From Curvibacter sp. (GTDB taxonomy: Bacteria; Pseudomonadota; Gammaproteobacteria; Burkholderiales; Burkholderiaceae_C): a DNA stretch of 46,518 nucleotides. The position numbers and the translations under genes are program-made. Of the stretch, positions 1 through 8,438 are shown one piece after another. The notes beneath the pieces are model-generated. The model was not told the origin of the DNA. It ran no database searches and was given only the letters and a program-made list of their open reading frames with translations. Location of the stretch: contig REAW01000024.1 in the NCBI GenBank assembly GCA_004293725.1, forward strand, positions 1-46,518, in the 5' to 3' direction. Position 1 is the stretch's first letter. Each line of letters begins with the position of its first letter.

Positions 1-300
1 ACTTTGCGCATGAGCGCCAAATTCTTGAAACCCAATCCGCAAATCACGCACAGCCGAATTGGCGGGTGTGGGAATGGGATTTTTTTACAGCCTCGTTAAT
101 GCTGCATTTGAACGTCCGCTTTTGAGCGGGCAAAAAGTCAGCTTCCAGCCCAGACCAGACTTCCTCAGGCGCGCTTTATGTCACTGCCATACCCTTTAGC
201 GGAGCCTTTGATCGCACTGCCAGATCAGTCACTCAGCTAGGTAGAAAGGCGCAGCCCTAGCAGGTGCTTGTGGTTTGACTCTGCGAATTTTTTTTGGGTA
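1..300. other. Left-edge region with no recognisable gene
   Basis: I find no coding region I can support here. The only open stretches are short and resemble nothing I know. The right end runs into the dispersed repeat that overlaps the 3' end of the neighbouring MocR gene. A T-rich run near 288-295 lies just downstream of that gene on its strand but is not preceded by a convincing GC-rich hairpin. Confidence 0.4.
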
Positions 301-350
301 AATCAGCCTGTAGCGCCCATGGAATAAGCGCAAGCAGCTACGTTTTTTGT
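301..350 (-). repeat. Dispersed ~50-bp repeat, copy A
   Basis: Read on the minus strand, this copy carries the core TAGCTGCTTGCGC followed by TATTCCATGGGCGCTACAGG. It aligns with three other copies in the window (6211-6252 and 27076-27128 on the minus strand, 40214-40260 on the plus strand). The TAG at the start of its core is the stop codon of the MocR gene ending at 338. I recall similar intergenic repeats from Comamonadaceae genomes, but this is recollection, not a search. Confidence 0.65.
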
Positions 351-1795
351 AGTAACTCCCCCAGCCGCTCCGCCGCCAAGCGCAGTGCGGTGCTGTCGTA
401 CCCGGCGTAGCCCAAGAGCCAGCCACGGCGTTTGGATTCCATGGTGTAGCGTGACAGGGGTGCCAGCATGATGCCTGCGTCTTGTGCGCGCTGGCTCAGG
501 TCTTGGTCGGGGTAGTCGGCGGGCATTTCGTGTAGCAGGTGCATGCCTTGGTTGCTGGGGCGCAGTTGCCAGTGGCCATGGGTCGCGTGGGCCACGGCGT
601 CTATCAGCACCTGCTGGCGTTTGGGGTACAGCTCGCGCATGCGGCGCAGGTGGCGCAGCAAATGCCCCTCGGTGATAAAGCGGGTGAGGGTGGCTTGCGT
701 GTCGCCGGGGGCGTGGCGGTCGGTCAGTGCACGGGCCATGGCAAAGGCATGGGCCAGAGCGTGCGGCACCACCACAAAGCCCAGGCGCAGGCCGGGGTGC
801 AGCGTTTTGGAAAATGTGCCCACGTACAGTACGCGCTGTGCATGCGGCAAGCTGCACAGTGCGGGCAAGCGGTGGGGGCCGTATTGAAACTCGCCGTCGT
901 AGTCGTCTTCCACCACCCAAGCGCGCTGGCTGTTGGCCCAGTCCAGTAAGGCCATGCGGCGCTGCAAGCTCATGCGCACCCCGGTGGGGAACTGCGAGGT
1001 GGGCGTGACTACGGCCATGCGCGTTTGCGGCCATAGTACTGCGGCTTGGTCTACCTGCAGCCCCTCATCGTCCACCGGCACAGGGCGCACGGTAGCACCA
1101 TGCCCGGCCAAACTGACTTGAATGCCAAGGTAGCCAGGGTCTTCCACCACCACCTCGTCACCCACATCCAAAAGCAAGCGTCCTATCAGGTCAATGGCTT
1201 GTTGCGAGCCCGAGCACACCACCACTTGCGCGGCCTCGCAGCGTATGCCACGCGAAGCCCATAGCCACTGTGCAATGGCGCTGCGCAGTGCGGGCGAGCC
1301 AGCGGGGTCCAGGTACTGGGCTTGTGCGATGCGGTCTGCCTTGGTGCTTTGGCGGGCCAGGCTGTCCCACAGCGCAAACGGAAAGCTCGCCACCTCCGGT
1401 GCGCCAATACGAAAGGGCAGGGCGCCTTGCAGTGGTGGGTTCCAGTGCCGAATGGCTTGGGTGATCTGGCGCCCCCGGTTGGAGAGGCTGGCGCCCTGGG
1501 CGGGCGGCTGTGGCGCGCTGCGGGTACTGGCCCATTGCGATAGGTGTTCAGACACATAGCTGCCATCGCCCACGCGCGCCACCACATAGCCCTCGGCCTG
1601 CAAGCGCTCCAACGCCCACAGCACGGTGTTGCGCGACACCCCCAGCGTTAGCGCTTGGGCGCGTGAGGGTGGTAGCCGCGTGCCCGGCGCAAAAGTGCCT
1701 TGCTCAATGGAGCGGCGTAACTCCACATACACCCGCTGGCGCAGGGCCTCGCCTTTGATGGGGCTAATGGCGGCCGCATTGGTTCTTTCCAGCAT
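338..1795 (-). CDS. MocR/PdxR-family transcriptional regulator (GntR wHTH + aminotransferase-like domain)
   Basis: This protein of about 485 residues has an N-terminal GntR-type winged helix (roughly residues 15-80, including LRRSIEQGTFAPGTRLPPSR and SRNTVLWALERL) and a fold-type I aminotransferase-like domain. The PLP-lysine motif GTFSKTLHPGLRLG is intact. MocR proteins bind PLP and usually control vitamin B6, GABA or amino acid genes; the target here is inferred to be the divergent paiB-like gene. I chose the ATG at 1795 because an AAGGGA ribosome-binding site precedes it and it leaves 89 bp for divergent promoters; in-frame ATGs up to 1855 would nearly remove that space. Its stop codon TAG falls inside dispersed repeat copy A, so the last residues may be repeat-derived. 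Confidence 0.85.
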   Translation of the reverse strand: MLERTNAAAISPIKGEALRQRVYVELRRSIEQGTFAPGTRLPPSRAQALTLGVSRNTVLWALERLQAEGYVVARVGDGSYVSEHLSQWASTRSAPQPPAQGASLSNRGRQITQAIRHWNPPLQGALPFRIGAPEVASFPFALWDSLARQSTKADRIAQAQYLDPAGSPALRSAIAQWLWASRGIRCEAAQVVVCSGSQQAIDLIGRLLLDVGDEVVVEDPGYLGIQVSLAGHGATVRPVPVDDEGLQVDQAAVLWPQTRMAVVTPTSQFPTGVRMSLQRRMALLDWANSQRAWVVEDDYDGEFQYGPHRLPALCSLPHAQRVLYVGTFSKTLHPGLRLGFVVVPHALAHAFAMARALTDRHAPGDTQATLTRFITEGHLLRHLRRMRELYPKRQQVLIDAVAHATHGHWQLRPSNQGMHLLHEMPADYPDQDLSQRAQDAGIMLAPLSRYTMESKRRGWLLGYAGYDSTALRLAAERLGELLQKT

Positions 1796-1884
1796 GGTGA
1801 ATTGGTCCCTTAATTCATTGCATTGGTGAATAAACTGAAGAACCATTGTAGGCAAGCCCCTTGCCGCTGAACCAACGCAACGCC
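1796..1884. promoter_or_regulatory. Divergent control region between MocR gene and paiB-like gene
   Basis: This 89-bp interval separates the two divergent starts. It contains a direct repeat TGGTGAAT (about 1795-1802 and 1824-1831, 29 bp apart) and an interrupted inverted repeat GAATT...AATTC. MocR regulators often bind direct repeats spaced by about one to three helical turns, so this is a candidate operator. No -10/-35 boxes are clear enough to assign. Confidence 0.35.
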
Positions 1885-2529
1885 ATGACCTATTTACCCA
1901 ACCACTTCAAAGAAACCGACCCCACCGCCCTCTACGCCATGGTGCGCGACTACCCCTTGGCAACCTGGGTTGTGCAACACGAAGGCGAGCTTTTGGTGAA
2001 CCACATTCCCTTGCTGCTGGATGAGTCGCGGGGCGAGCATGGCACTTTAGTGGGCCATGTGGCGCGTGCCAATCCGGTATGGCAGGCCGTGCAAGCGGCA
2101 CCCGTGACTGGTGTGGCGGTGTTTTCCGGGCCGCAGGCTTACATCTCGCCCAACTGGTACCCCAGCAAACATGCGCATGGCAAAGAGGTGCCCACCTACA
2201 ACTATGTGGCAGTGCACGCCCATGGTGCGGCGCAGGTGGTGCTAGACGCAGACCGCGTGTTGGACATCGTGAGCCGCCTGACCCAGCGGCACGAAGCAGG
2301 GCAAGCCCTGCCATGGGCGGTGGCTGATGCGCCCAAGGACTACATCGACAAGTTGCTGGGCGCCATTGTGGGCATTGAAATTCCGGTGCAGCGCTGGGTG
2401 GGCAAGTGGAAGGCAAGCCAAAACAAACAGGCGCCTGAGCAGCGTGGTGTGGTGGCCGGCTTAAGCGCGCATGGCGGTGAACCCGAGTCACGCATGGCAC
2501 AGCTCATTGCAAGCAAGCTCCCCGCATGA
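1885..2529 (+). CDS. PaiB-like FMN-binding negative transcriptional regulator family protein
   Basis: The product is about 214 residues and matches the PaiB/FMN-binding split-barrel family. It starts MTYLPNHFKETD, continues with WVVQHEGELLVNHIPLLL, and contains the family-typical stretch AYISPNWYPSKHAHGKEVPTYNY near residues 85-110. In Bacillus, PaiB works with the PaiA acetyltransferase; in proteobacteria the biochemical role is mostly unproven. The ATG at 1885 fits the conserved N-terminus better than an upstream TTG at 1861. The stop codon overlaps the start of the following GNAT gene (ATGA), so the pair was probably co-translated. The divergent MocR gene is the likely regulator. Confidence 0.85.
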   Translation: MTYLPNHFKETDPTALYAMVRDYPLATWVVQHEGELLVNHIPLLLDESRGEHGTLVGHVARANPVWQAVQAAPVTGVAVFSGPQAYISPNWYPSKHAHGKEVPTYNYVAVHAHGAAQVVLDADRVLDIVSRLTQRHEAGQALPWAVADAPKDYIDKLLGAIVGIEIPVQRWVGKWKASQNKQAPEQRGVVAGLSAHGGEPESRMAQLIASKLPA

Positions 2530-2887
2530 GCGTCGGTCTAGCCTCAAGTTTGGAGATCGGCTCCTTTTTGCCGGAGCATTTTGACCAGTGGCTGCCGCTG
2601 GCACAGGGATACAAAACCTTTTATGAAACCGGGCTGCCGGATGAGGCCTATGCCCACACGTGGCAGCGCCTGCTGCAAGCCGACGAGGTGGCTGGCTTTT
2701 GCGCCTGGGTAGATGGGCGCTTGGTTGGCATTACCCACTACCTGTTTCACGCGAATGTGTGGCCCGCGAGCGTGGTGCCCCCCGCATGTACTGGGGCACC
2801 CACCACACCAACGCCCGTTCCCGGCGCTTGTACGATCAGGTGGGCGACAACAAGGGTTTCATTTTGTACAACTACCGCATTTCCTGA
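2526..2887 (+). pseudogene. GNAT-family acetyltransferase pseudogene (internal deletion with frameshift)
   Basis: The first frame encodes a normal GNAT N-terminus (about residues 1-77, ending DGRLVGITHYLFHANVW), then becomes unrelated and proline-rich. From about 2780 a different frame encodes a normal GNAT C-terminus, RMYWGTHHTNARSRRLYDQ followed by VGDNKGFILYNYRIS and a stop at 2885-2887. Between the two halves, the segment that should hold the acetyl-CoA pyrophosphate-binding motif (Q/R-x-x-G-x-G/A) is missing. From family length I estimate about 30 residues lost, by a deletion not divisible by three. The first frame itself runs on to 2903 with a nonsense tail. An active enzyme is unlikely. 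It overlaps the paiB-like gene by ATGA and was probably its operon partner. Confidence 0.8.
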
Positions 2888-2936
2888 GGGAAGCAGCCGA
2901 TAGCCATGGTGGCGCTGCATTCCGTCATGGCCAGCA

Positions 2937-3221
2937 TCAAGGCTGCGTTTCTGACGGCCAATCCGTAAATGGAAAGGGGGCTACGTCGGACACAAACGTG
3001 AAGTAGCTCGCGTTTTGGCTTTGGTAGCGCGCCAGACCCCGCCCCAGGCTTTTCAACCGCTCGTTGGCCCCGCCACCCGTGAGCACCAGCACGATTTGGA
3101 TGATGGCTACGCCACCAATCAAGAAGCTGGTGAACTGGTAGCCCAAGGCGACGATGATCATTTTGAGAACCCGCACCCACAGTGCGTCGGTGGGGGGTGT
3201 GACCAAAGGCATGTCGGACAT
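2937..3221 (-). CDS. DUF4389 domain-containing small membrane protein
   Basis: This 94-residue protein starts MSDMPLVTPPTDALWVRVLK behind a good AAGGAG site. It has a hydrophobic stretch near residues 20-50 (MIIVALGYQFTSFLIGG, then VAIIQIVLVLTGG) and a conserved soluble tail with LGRGLARYQSQNASYFTF and PFPFTDWP. This matches the DUF4389 family, whose function is unknown. It lies in opposite orientation to its neighbours and forms no operon. Localisation to the inner membrane is inferred from hydrophobicity. Confidence 0.8.
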   Translation of the reverse strand: MSDMPLVTPPTDALWVRVLKMIIVALGYQFTSFLIGGVAIIQIVLVLTGGGANERLKSLGRGLARYQSQNASYFTFVSDVAPFPFTDWPSETQP

Positions 3222-3392
3222 AGAAAACTCCTTGTAGCGTGGCTTGCGGATGAGGCTTTATACGCCAGTGCGTTGAAAGCTTGTTGACCCACATGGGTTT
3301 GGTTGCAAGAAACGTGCGCGCGGGATGCTCGAACGGCAGGCAAAGAAACCCGCAAGGCTTTCGCCATGGTCCGCTGCCCTTACGATCGGACT

Positions 3393-3812
3393 ATGTCTCC
3401 ATTGAAACGTCGCATTCTCCAAGCCTGCCTGTACGAGGGCATTGCCATCGCCATCGTCACCCCCACGCTGGCACTGGCTTTCTCCCATCCCCCCGGTTCC
3501 GCTTTTGTGCTGTCGGCCGTTATGTCCAGCATTGCGCTGGCGTGGAACTATGCCTTCAACAGTGTATTTGAGCGCTGGGAGGCGCGCCAGACTGTCAAGG
3601 GTCGCTCGCCTGCACGCCGCCTGGCCCATGGGTTGGGGTTTGAGGGAGGGCTTGCCATCATCCTTTTGCCGGTGATGGCTTACTGGCTCAACATTTCGCT
3701 GTGGGCCGCTTTTCTGGCGGATATGGGGCTGCTGGCCTTCTTCTTTTTCTACACCGTGGGCTTTACGTGGGCGTTTGATCGGGTTTTTGGCCTGCCCGCT
3801 TCGGCCAGGTAA
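3393..3812 (+). CDS. PACE-family efflux transporter (bacterial transmembrane pair protein)
   Basis: The product is about 139 residues with four predicted membrane helices arranged as two repeated pairs, typical of the PACE (AceI-like) family. Recognisable features are the N-terminal MSPLKRRILQACLYEGIAI, the segment WNYAFNSVFERWE at the end of the first pair and the matching YTVGFTWAFDRVFG at the end of the second. Characterised PACE proteins export cationic biocides such as chlorhexidine and may have polyamines as natural substrates; that is family knowledge and not shown here. I chose the ATG at 3393, which gives the usual family length, rather than an in-frame ATG at 3303 that adds a charged, unrelated leader. 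Confidence 0.85.
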   Translation: MSPLKRRILQACLYEGIAIAIVTPTLALAFSHPPGSAFVLSAVMSSIALAWNYAFNSVFERWEARQTVKGRSPARRLAHGLGFEGGLAIILLPVMAYWLNISLWAAFLADMGLLAFFFFYTVGFTWAFDRVFGLPASAR

Positions 3813-3876
3813 ACACGTATTGCTTCTGTCGGGTTACATTGGCTTTTACTCTTGCCACCTATTTGAAGTTGCAACG

Positions 3877-6213
3877 ATGAAATCCGAACACTCTATGGCG
3901 AAAGACCTCCCATCGGGCGCTGGCGCAGGCGGGCCTTTGCCACTGCTTGTGATGTTGCTTGCGGCGGGCGCAATTGCATTGCTCACTGCGTTGTCGAGGG
4001 TCGAGACATCTCCCCAAGCGAGTTTCTCGCTTTTTTGGCCTTCGGCGGGCCTGGGTTTGGCGCTGTTTGCACGCTTTGGGTTGCCGGGTTTGGCTAGCAC
4101 TGCATTGGGGGTGGGCCTGTGGGCCGGCCTGGTCATGCAGTGGAGCCCAGTTGCCGTGCTGTGGACTGCAGCTGCCAGTGCAGTGGGGCCCTGGCTCACG
4201 TGGTCTGCCTTGCGCGCTCGTTTTGCCAACGTACCTTTCCCTTTTTCGCGCAGCGACACGCTGCTCGCATTTATGCGTGCCCAGGCTACATCCGGCTCTG
4301 TGGTGGCCGCCTTGGTAGGCACGGCGGGGCTATGGTTTACAGACCATTGGCCTGCTGGGGTAAATCTATTGGCGGGAATTTTTGTTTACTGGATGATCGA
4401 AACCACCGGGGCGCTCCTGTTTGCTCCCGTGGCTTGGAGTGTGCTTAACGTTACTCGACTGCCCGCATCGCGCAACTGGCTGGACAGTTTTGTTGCGTCG
4501 ATCCGTACCGATTGGACTTATGCCTTCTGGGTGGCACTGCTCACTGCAGGGGTAGTGGGCTTCTTGCTTCTGGGCAACGTCGACTATGCCAGTGCGCTGC
4601 TCTATGGCTTGCTGCCGTTGCTGGTGTTGGTGGGGTTGCGCGCGTCACCGATGTTGGTGCATTTTTTGGTGCTGGCCTCAGGTGCGGTGGTGCTGATGGC
4701 CATGGCGTACTTGGAGAGAGGCGCTCCTGCGGGTGGAGACGGTACGCAGTTGTTGCTGGCGGCACTGTATCTGTTGGTGGGAACCGCAACGGTCCAGGTG
4801 TTGGTGGCGACGTCGGCTGAGCGCAGGCGCGCACTAGAGCAACTGGAGCGCCAGGCTTTTGTGGACGCGCAAACGCGTTTGCTGAACGCTGCGGGACTGG
4901 TGCGGCAACTCGAATCGCTGGTCGCTTTGGACGCTAGCCCTGGGCCCGATGCGCAGGTCACATTGTTGGGTTTGATCTTGTCCAACGCACACCAAGCGGC
5001 ATCCCTTGCAGAAAACGCGGAACTCCTTACCCTGGACCGCCAGATGGCCGACCAAGTTCGCACTACCATCGCTGAGGTGCGATGGGCGCGGGTTGGCTTG
5101 GGCCATTTTCAGGGCGTGTGGGCGGGCGCTTCGGACCAATTGAACGGAGTTTTGTCGCGTGTGAACCAACTGACGGTTCCATTGCCATTGGACCCAGGCT
5201 TTGCCGAGAACTCCAAGGCCGCTTTTCGGCCCCAATGGGCGGTAGCTGCCGTTCAGCGGGGCGAGGCGGCCACCGCTGAGTTCAGCATTCCCGCCATGTT
5301 GGCAGCACTTGCCCAGGCTGAAAGGCGCGCCCAGCAGTTCAAGCGACTGGAGTTGGTAGTAGTGCACGACCACTATTTGGTGGAGCAGCAGGCGGAAGCC
5401 GCCGTGGTGGAGCGCGTGCGGCGCGCGATTGACGCCCGGGCGTTTTTGCTTTTCGCGCAACCCATTGCTCCCAACCAGCCGCAAGAATTGGCGCGTTGGC
5501 AAGGCGGAGAGGCAACAGTTACCAAGGTGGAGGTGCTGGTACGCATGGCGGATGCCAATGGACAGGCCCTTTCACCCGCAGAATTTATGCCCGCGGCCAT
5601 GCGCGCGGGCCTGATGGCGCAGTTGGATTTTGCAGTGGTGGAACAAACCTTTGTTTGGCTCGCAAAGAATCCGCATGCGGTGCGCCAAATGAAGGGATGT
5701 GCCATTAACTTGAGTGGCCCCACGGTGGGCGATGCACACACGGTGGGGTTTGTTCAGGCGTTGTTTGAACGATACCCCGTGGCACCGCACTTGATTATTT
5801 TTGAGATTACCGAGAGCATGGCGGTCACCGACCCTGAGGTGGCCGCGCAAACTCTGAAAGCCTTGCGGGCCATGGGCTGCAGGGTAGCCATCGATGACTT
5901 CGGGACTGGAATGGCAACGTTTGACTATCTCAAACGGTTCGAGGTGGACTTTATAAAGATCGACGGCACCTTTATCAGGGCCATGCAAGACGGCGCGGTG
6001 GACCGGGTGATTGTGGAATCCATGGTCAACGTGGCCAAATGTTTGGGTGTGAGCACCGTGGCGGAATTTGTCAGTACCGAAGCGCTGTATGGCTTGGTCA
6101 CCGATCTGGGAATTGACGAGTCACAAGGGTATGTGCTTTCGCCGCCTCAGCCTATCGACCACTGGTTTCCCGCGTTGGAGTTGCATCCAAACCACAAAGA
6201 TATTCTTCACTAG
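3877..6213 (+). CDS. Membrane-bound MASE1-like / degenerate GGDEF / EAL cyclic-di-GMP phosphodiesterase
   Basis: This protein of about 778 residues begins with several hydrophobic segments (about residues 20-315) resembling a MASE1 sensory domain. A region from about 325 to 500 has the position of a GGDEF domain (it opens DAQTRLLNAAGL) but lacks any GG[DE]EF signature and is probably catalytically dead. The C-terminal EAL domain (about 515-775) starts with a variant signature EVL at E552 and retains INLSG, FEITES, the paired aspartates in IDDFGTG near D673, IKIDG, and the late glutamate and QGY. All metal and base residues I can place are present, so c-di-GMP hydrolysis is likely. The ATG at 3877 is used; an upstream TTG at 3775 would overlap the PACE gene. 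Confidence 0.85.
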   Translation: MKSEHSMAKDLPSGAGAGGPLPLLVMLLAAGAIALLTALSRVETSPQASFSLFWPSAGLGLALFARFGLPGLASTALGVGLWAGLVMQWSPVAVLWTAAASAVGPWLTWSALRARFANVPFPFSRSDTLLAFMRAQATSGSVVAALVGTAGLWFTDHWPAGVNLLAGIFVYWMIETTGALLFAPVAWSVLNVTRLPASRNWLDSFVASIRTDWTYAFWVALLTAGVVGFLLLGNVDYASALLYGLLPLLVLVGLRASPMLVHFLVLASGAVVLMAMAYLERGAPAGGDGTQLLLAALYLLVGTATVQVLVATSAERRRALEQLERQAFVDAQTRLLNAAGLVRQLESLVALDASPGPDAQVTLLGLILSNAHQAASLAENAELLTLDRQMADQVRTTIAEVRWARVGLGHFQGVWAGASDQLNGVLSRVNQLTVPLPLDPGFAENSKAAFRPQWAVAAVQRGEAATAEFSIPAMLAALAQAERRAQQFKRLELVVVHDHYLVEQQAEAAVVERVRRAIDARAFLLFAQPIAPNQPQELARWQGGEATVTKVEVLVRMADANGQALSPAEFMPAAMRAGLMAQLDFAVVEQTFVWLAKNPHAVRQMKGCAINLSGPTVGDAHTVGFVQALFERYPVAPHLIIFEITESMAVTDPEVAAQTLKALRAMGCRVAIDDFGTGMATFDYLKRFEVDFIKIDGTFIRAMQDGAVDRVIVESMVNVAKCLGVSTVAEFVSTEALYGLVTDLGIDESQGYVLSPPQPIDHWFPALELHPNHKDILH

Positions 6214-6252
6214 TGCCCGTCCAGGTTGCGCTTGCAGCTACTGTTTTGATAG
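6211..6252 (-). repeat. Dispersed ~50-bp repeat, copy D
   Basis: On the minus strand this reads TATCAAAACAGTAGCTGC and continues AAGCGCAACCTGGACGGGCA. Its first half is almost identical to copy C inside the EamA gene (TATCAAAACAGGAGCTAC). The AraC-family gene ending at 6238 reads into this repeat: its last codons CTATCAAAACAG (Leu-Ser-Lys-Gln) and its stop TAG are repeat sequence. Confidence 0.65.
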
Positions 6253-7071
6253 CGATTTGGACTGAAAGTAACTCGGCGCTTTGCCCATGGCTTGTTTGAA
6301 CATGGCGGAAAAAGCGCTGTCGCTGGCATAGCCGCTGGCAGCCGCCACTTGGGCAATGGGCAGGCCACGGGCCAACTGCGGCAAGGCGTGGGCCAGCACT
6401 GCCTGGGTGCGCCACTGTTGGTAGCTGGTGCCCAGTTCGTCGCGAAACAATCGGGCCACGGTGCGCTCACTGGCGCCCACTTCGGCCACCCACTCACGCA
6501 ACTGGTTCTTTTCGGCCGGGTCGCGCAGAATGGCTTCGCACAGTGCGCGTAGGCGCTTGTCACCATGCACCGGGTGCGGCATGGGCACACCCAGGTCTTG
6601 GGTGTCGGCAAGCCGGATTTCGTCCAGCGTCAGGGCCATGAGCGCGCTGTCACGCGCACCGGGCTCGCTGCCTTGCAGGGCGCCAATCAGCTCCCGCAGC
6701 AGCGTGCTTACCACCAGTACGCGGCAGTCCGTCCAGTCTGGGGGCAGCGCGGTGGGGGCAATGTCCACGGTGCGCAGCTCGGCGCTTTCCAGCACCACCA
6801 CGTTGTGCTGCACTTGCGGCGCAATCCACACTGCTCGACTGGGGGGAACGATGAAGGTGGTTTCCCGGTCGCCTTGCGTTACGGTCACTTGCATCAAACC
6901 GCTGGCGCAGTAAGTGAATTGCGACCATGCATGTTGATGGGGCGCGATATGGGCATGCATAGCCAGTGCACGCCCACGGCTACGCACCGGGCGCTCCAGC
7001 GTAGGGGGGCGATTGGGCGATGCGTCGCTGGGGACAGGTTGCAGGCGGGTGGTGTGGTTCGATCGCTTCAT
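6238..7071 (-). CDS. AraC-family transcriptional regulator with N-terminal cupin domain
   Basis: The product is about 277 residues. The N-terminal part (about 25-130, with MHAHIAPHQHAWSQFTYCA and FIVPPSRAVWIAPQVQHNV) is an AraC-type cupin. The C-terminal part (about 180-270) has the two HTH motifs: WVAEVGASERTVARLFRDE and IAQVAAASGYASDSAFSAMF, followed by GKAPSYF. It is divergent from an MFS gene 76 bp away, and regulators of this cupin-AraC type commonly control an adjacent exporter. The ATG at 7071 gives a normal N-terminus; an upstream frame to 7212 would overlap the divergent gene. The C-terminal LSKQ and stop codon come from a dispersed repeat. Confidence 0.85.
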   Translation of the reverse strand: MKRSNHTTRLQPVPSDASPNRPPTLERPVRSRGRALAMHAHIAPHQHAWSQFTYCASGLMQVTVTQGDRETTFIVPPSRAVWIAPQVQHNVVVLESAELRTVDIAPTALPPDWTDCRVLVVSTLLRELIGALQGSEPGARDSALMALTLDEIRLADTQDLGVPMPHPVHGDKRLRALCEAILRDPAEKNQLREWVAEVGASERTVARLFRDELGTSYQQWRTQAVLAHALPQLARGLPIAQVAAASGYASDSAFSAMFKQAMGKAPSYFQSKSLSKQ

Positions 7072-7147
7072 GTGATTTGGCTGGTTTGCGATGATTATTG
7101 TCTTTTTGTCGTATTCAAGAAAACCCGCCGGGTCGTACCATGCCGGC

Positions 7148-8380
7148 ATGACTACTGCCACTTTGCCCCTGCCTGCCCCCGCAGGCCCGTTGAAACAAGA
7201 CGCTACTGTCATCGGTCTCGTCGGTCTGGCCCACGCCAGCTCCCACTTCGGACACTTGTTGTTGCCGGTGCTGTTCCCGGTGTTTATGCGGGAGTTCGGC
7301 CTAAGCTATTCGCAACTGGGCTTGCTGATGACGGTGTTCTTTGTGGTGTCTGGCATCGGGCAGGCTTGCGCAGGTTTTGTGGTGGACCGGCTGGGTGCGC
7401 GCCCTTTGTTGTTCGTTGCCTTGGGACTGTTTGTGGCGGCGTGTGTCGTCGCGTCCATGGTGACCGGTTATTCCGGTCTGTTTGTCGTGGCTGCTTTGGC
7501 GGGTCTTGGCAATGCCACCTTCCACCCGGTGGACTTCACCATTTTGAACCAGCGCGTGTCGGCCCCGCGCTTGGGTTATGCCTTTAGTGCCCACGGTTTG
7601 ACCGGAAACTTGGGCTGGGCGCTGGCCCCGGTGTTTTTAGCGGGGCTGGGTGCACTGATTGGCTGGCGTCAGGCCTATCTGGCGGCAGCTGTGCTGTATT
7701 TGGGTGTGATTGCGCTTTTGTTTGTGCAGCGTGCGCATTTGCACACCACGGTGACCAAGAAGCCGGCACCGGCTGCAGGCAATGCCCCTGCCGAGCATGA
7801 CATGGCCTTTATGAAGCTGCCGGTGGTGTGGTGGTGCTTCGGTTTCTTTTTGCTCTCGACCATGACGCTGGCAGTGGTGCAAACCTATGCGGTGTCCATC
7901 CTCAAAGCCATGCACGGCGTGAGCTTTGAGGCGGCCACGCTCACCATTTCGTCGTACATGCTGTGCGGCGCATTGGGCATGTTTATTGGAGGTTTTGTGG
8001 CGGCCAAGTCCAAACACTCCGACCGTGTGGTTGCCCTTGCCATGGCGGCAGGCGCTGTGCTGTTGGCCCTGTGTGGCACGGGCTTGCTGGGCGCGACGGG
8101 CACCATGGTGGTACTGGCAATGACCGGCTTTGCGGTAGGCATTGGCGGCCCTTCGCGCGACATGATGATCAAAAAAGCGACCCCCAAGGGTGCTACAGGC
8201 CGGGTCTATGGGTTGGTGTACTCGGGGCTGGATACCGGTTTTGCCATTTCGCCGCTGGTTTTTGGCGTGTTTATGGACAAAGGCTGGTACGGAGCCACCT
8301 TGCTCGGGGCCGCGCTTGTGCTGCTGTTGAGCGTGGGCGCAGCGTTGGGTGTTGGGCAGCGTACGGCAACAACGTCCTAG
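7148..8380 (+). CDS. MFS transporter, fosmidomycin-resistance (Fsr)-like
   Basis: This protein of about 410 residues has around 12 hydrophobic segments in two six-helix halves, separated by a soluble loop near residues 205-225 (VTKKPAPAAGNAPAEHD). The N-terminal LAHASSHFGHLLLPVLFP and the following VDRLGARPLL loop are typical of the Fsr-like branch of the major facilitator superfamily. The substrate cannot be read from sequence; export of a small toxic compound is a family-based guess. It is divergent from the cupin-AraC regulator, which is its likely controller. The ATG at 7148 was chosen; an in-frame ATG at 7091 adds a polar leader not expected in this family. Confidence 0.85.
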   Translation: MTTATLPLPAPAGPLKQDATVIGLVGLAHASSHFGHLLLPVLFPVFMREFGLSYSQLGLLMTVFFVVSGIGQACAGFVVDRLGARPLLFVALGLFVAACVVASMVTGYSGLFVVAALAGLGNATFHPVDFTILNQRVSAPRLGYAFSAHGLTGNLGWALAPVFLAGLGALIGWRQAYLAAAVLYLGVIALLFVQRAHLHTTVTKKPAPAAGNAPAEHDMAFMKLPVVWWCFGFFLLSTMTLAVVQTYAVSILKAMHGVSFEAATLTISSYMLCGALGMFIGGFVAAKSKHSDRVVALAMAAGAVLLALCGTGLLGATGTMVVLAMTGFAVGIGGPSRDMMIKKATPKGATGRVYGLVYSGLDTGFAISPLVFGVFMDKGWYGATLLGAALVLLLSVGAALGVGQRTATTS

Positions 8381-8438
8381 GCCTGCTGAAATGTTGGCAT
8401 GATGGAGGGCTTTTCGCCTGCTTGTCCAATTAAACGCA

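Noticed and set aside
303..1034. A minus-strand frame with Pro/Arg/His-rich product overlapping the MocR gene
   Set aside because: It is an out-of-frame reading of the MocR gene, whose aminotransferase domain is conserved throughout.
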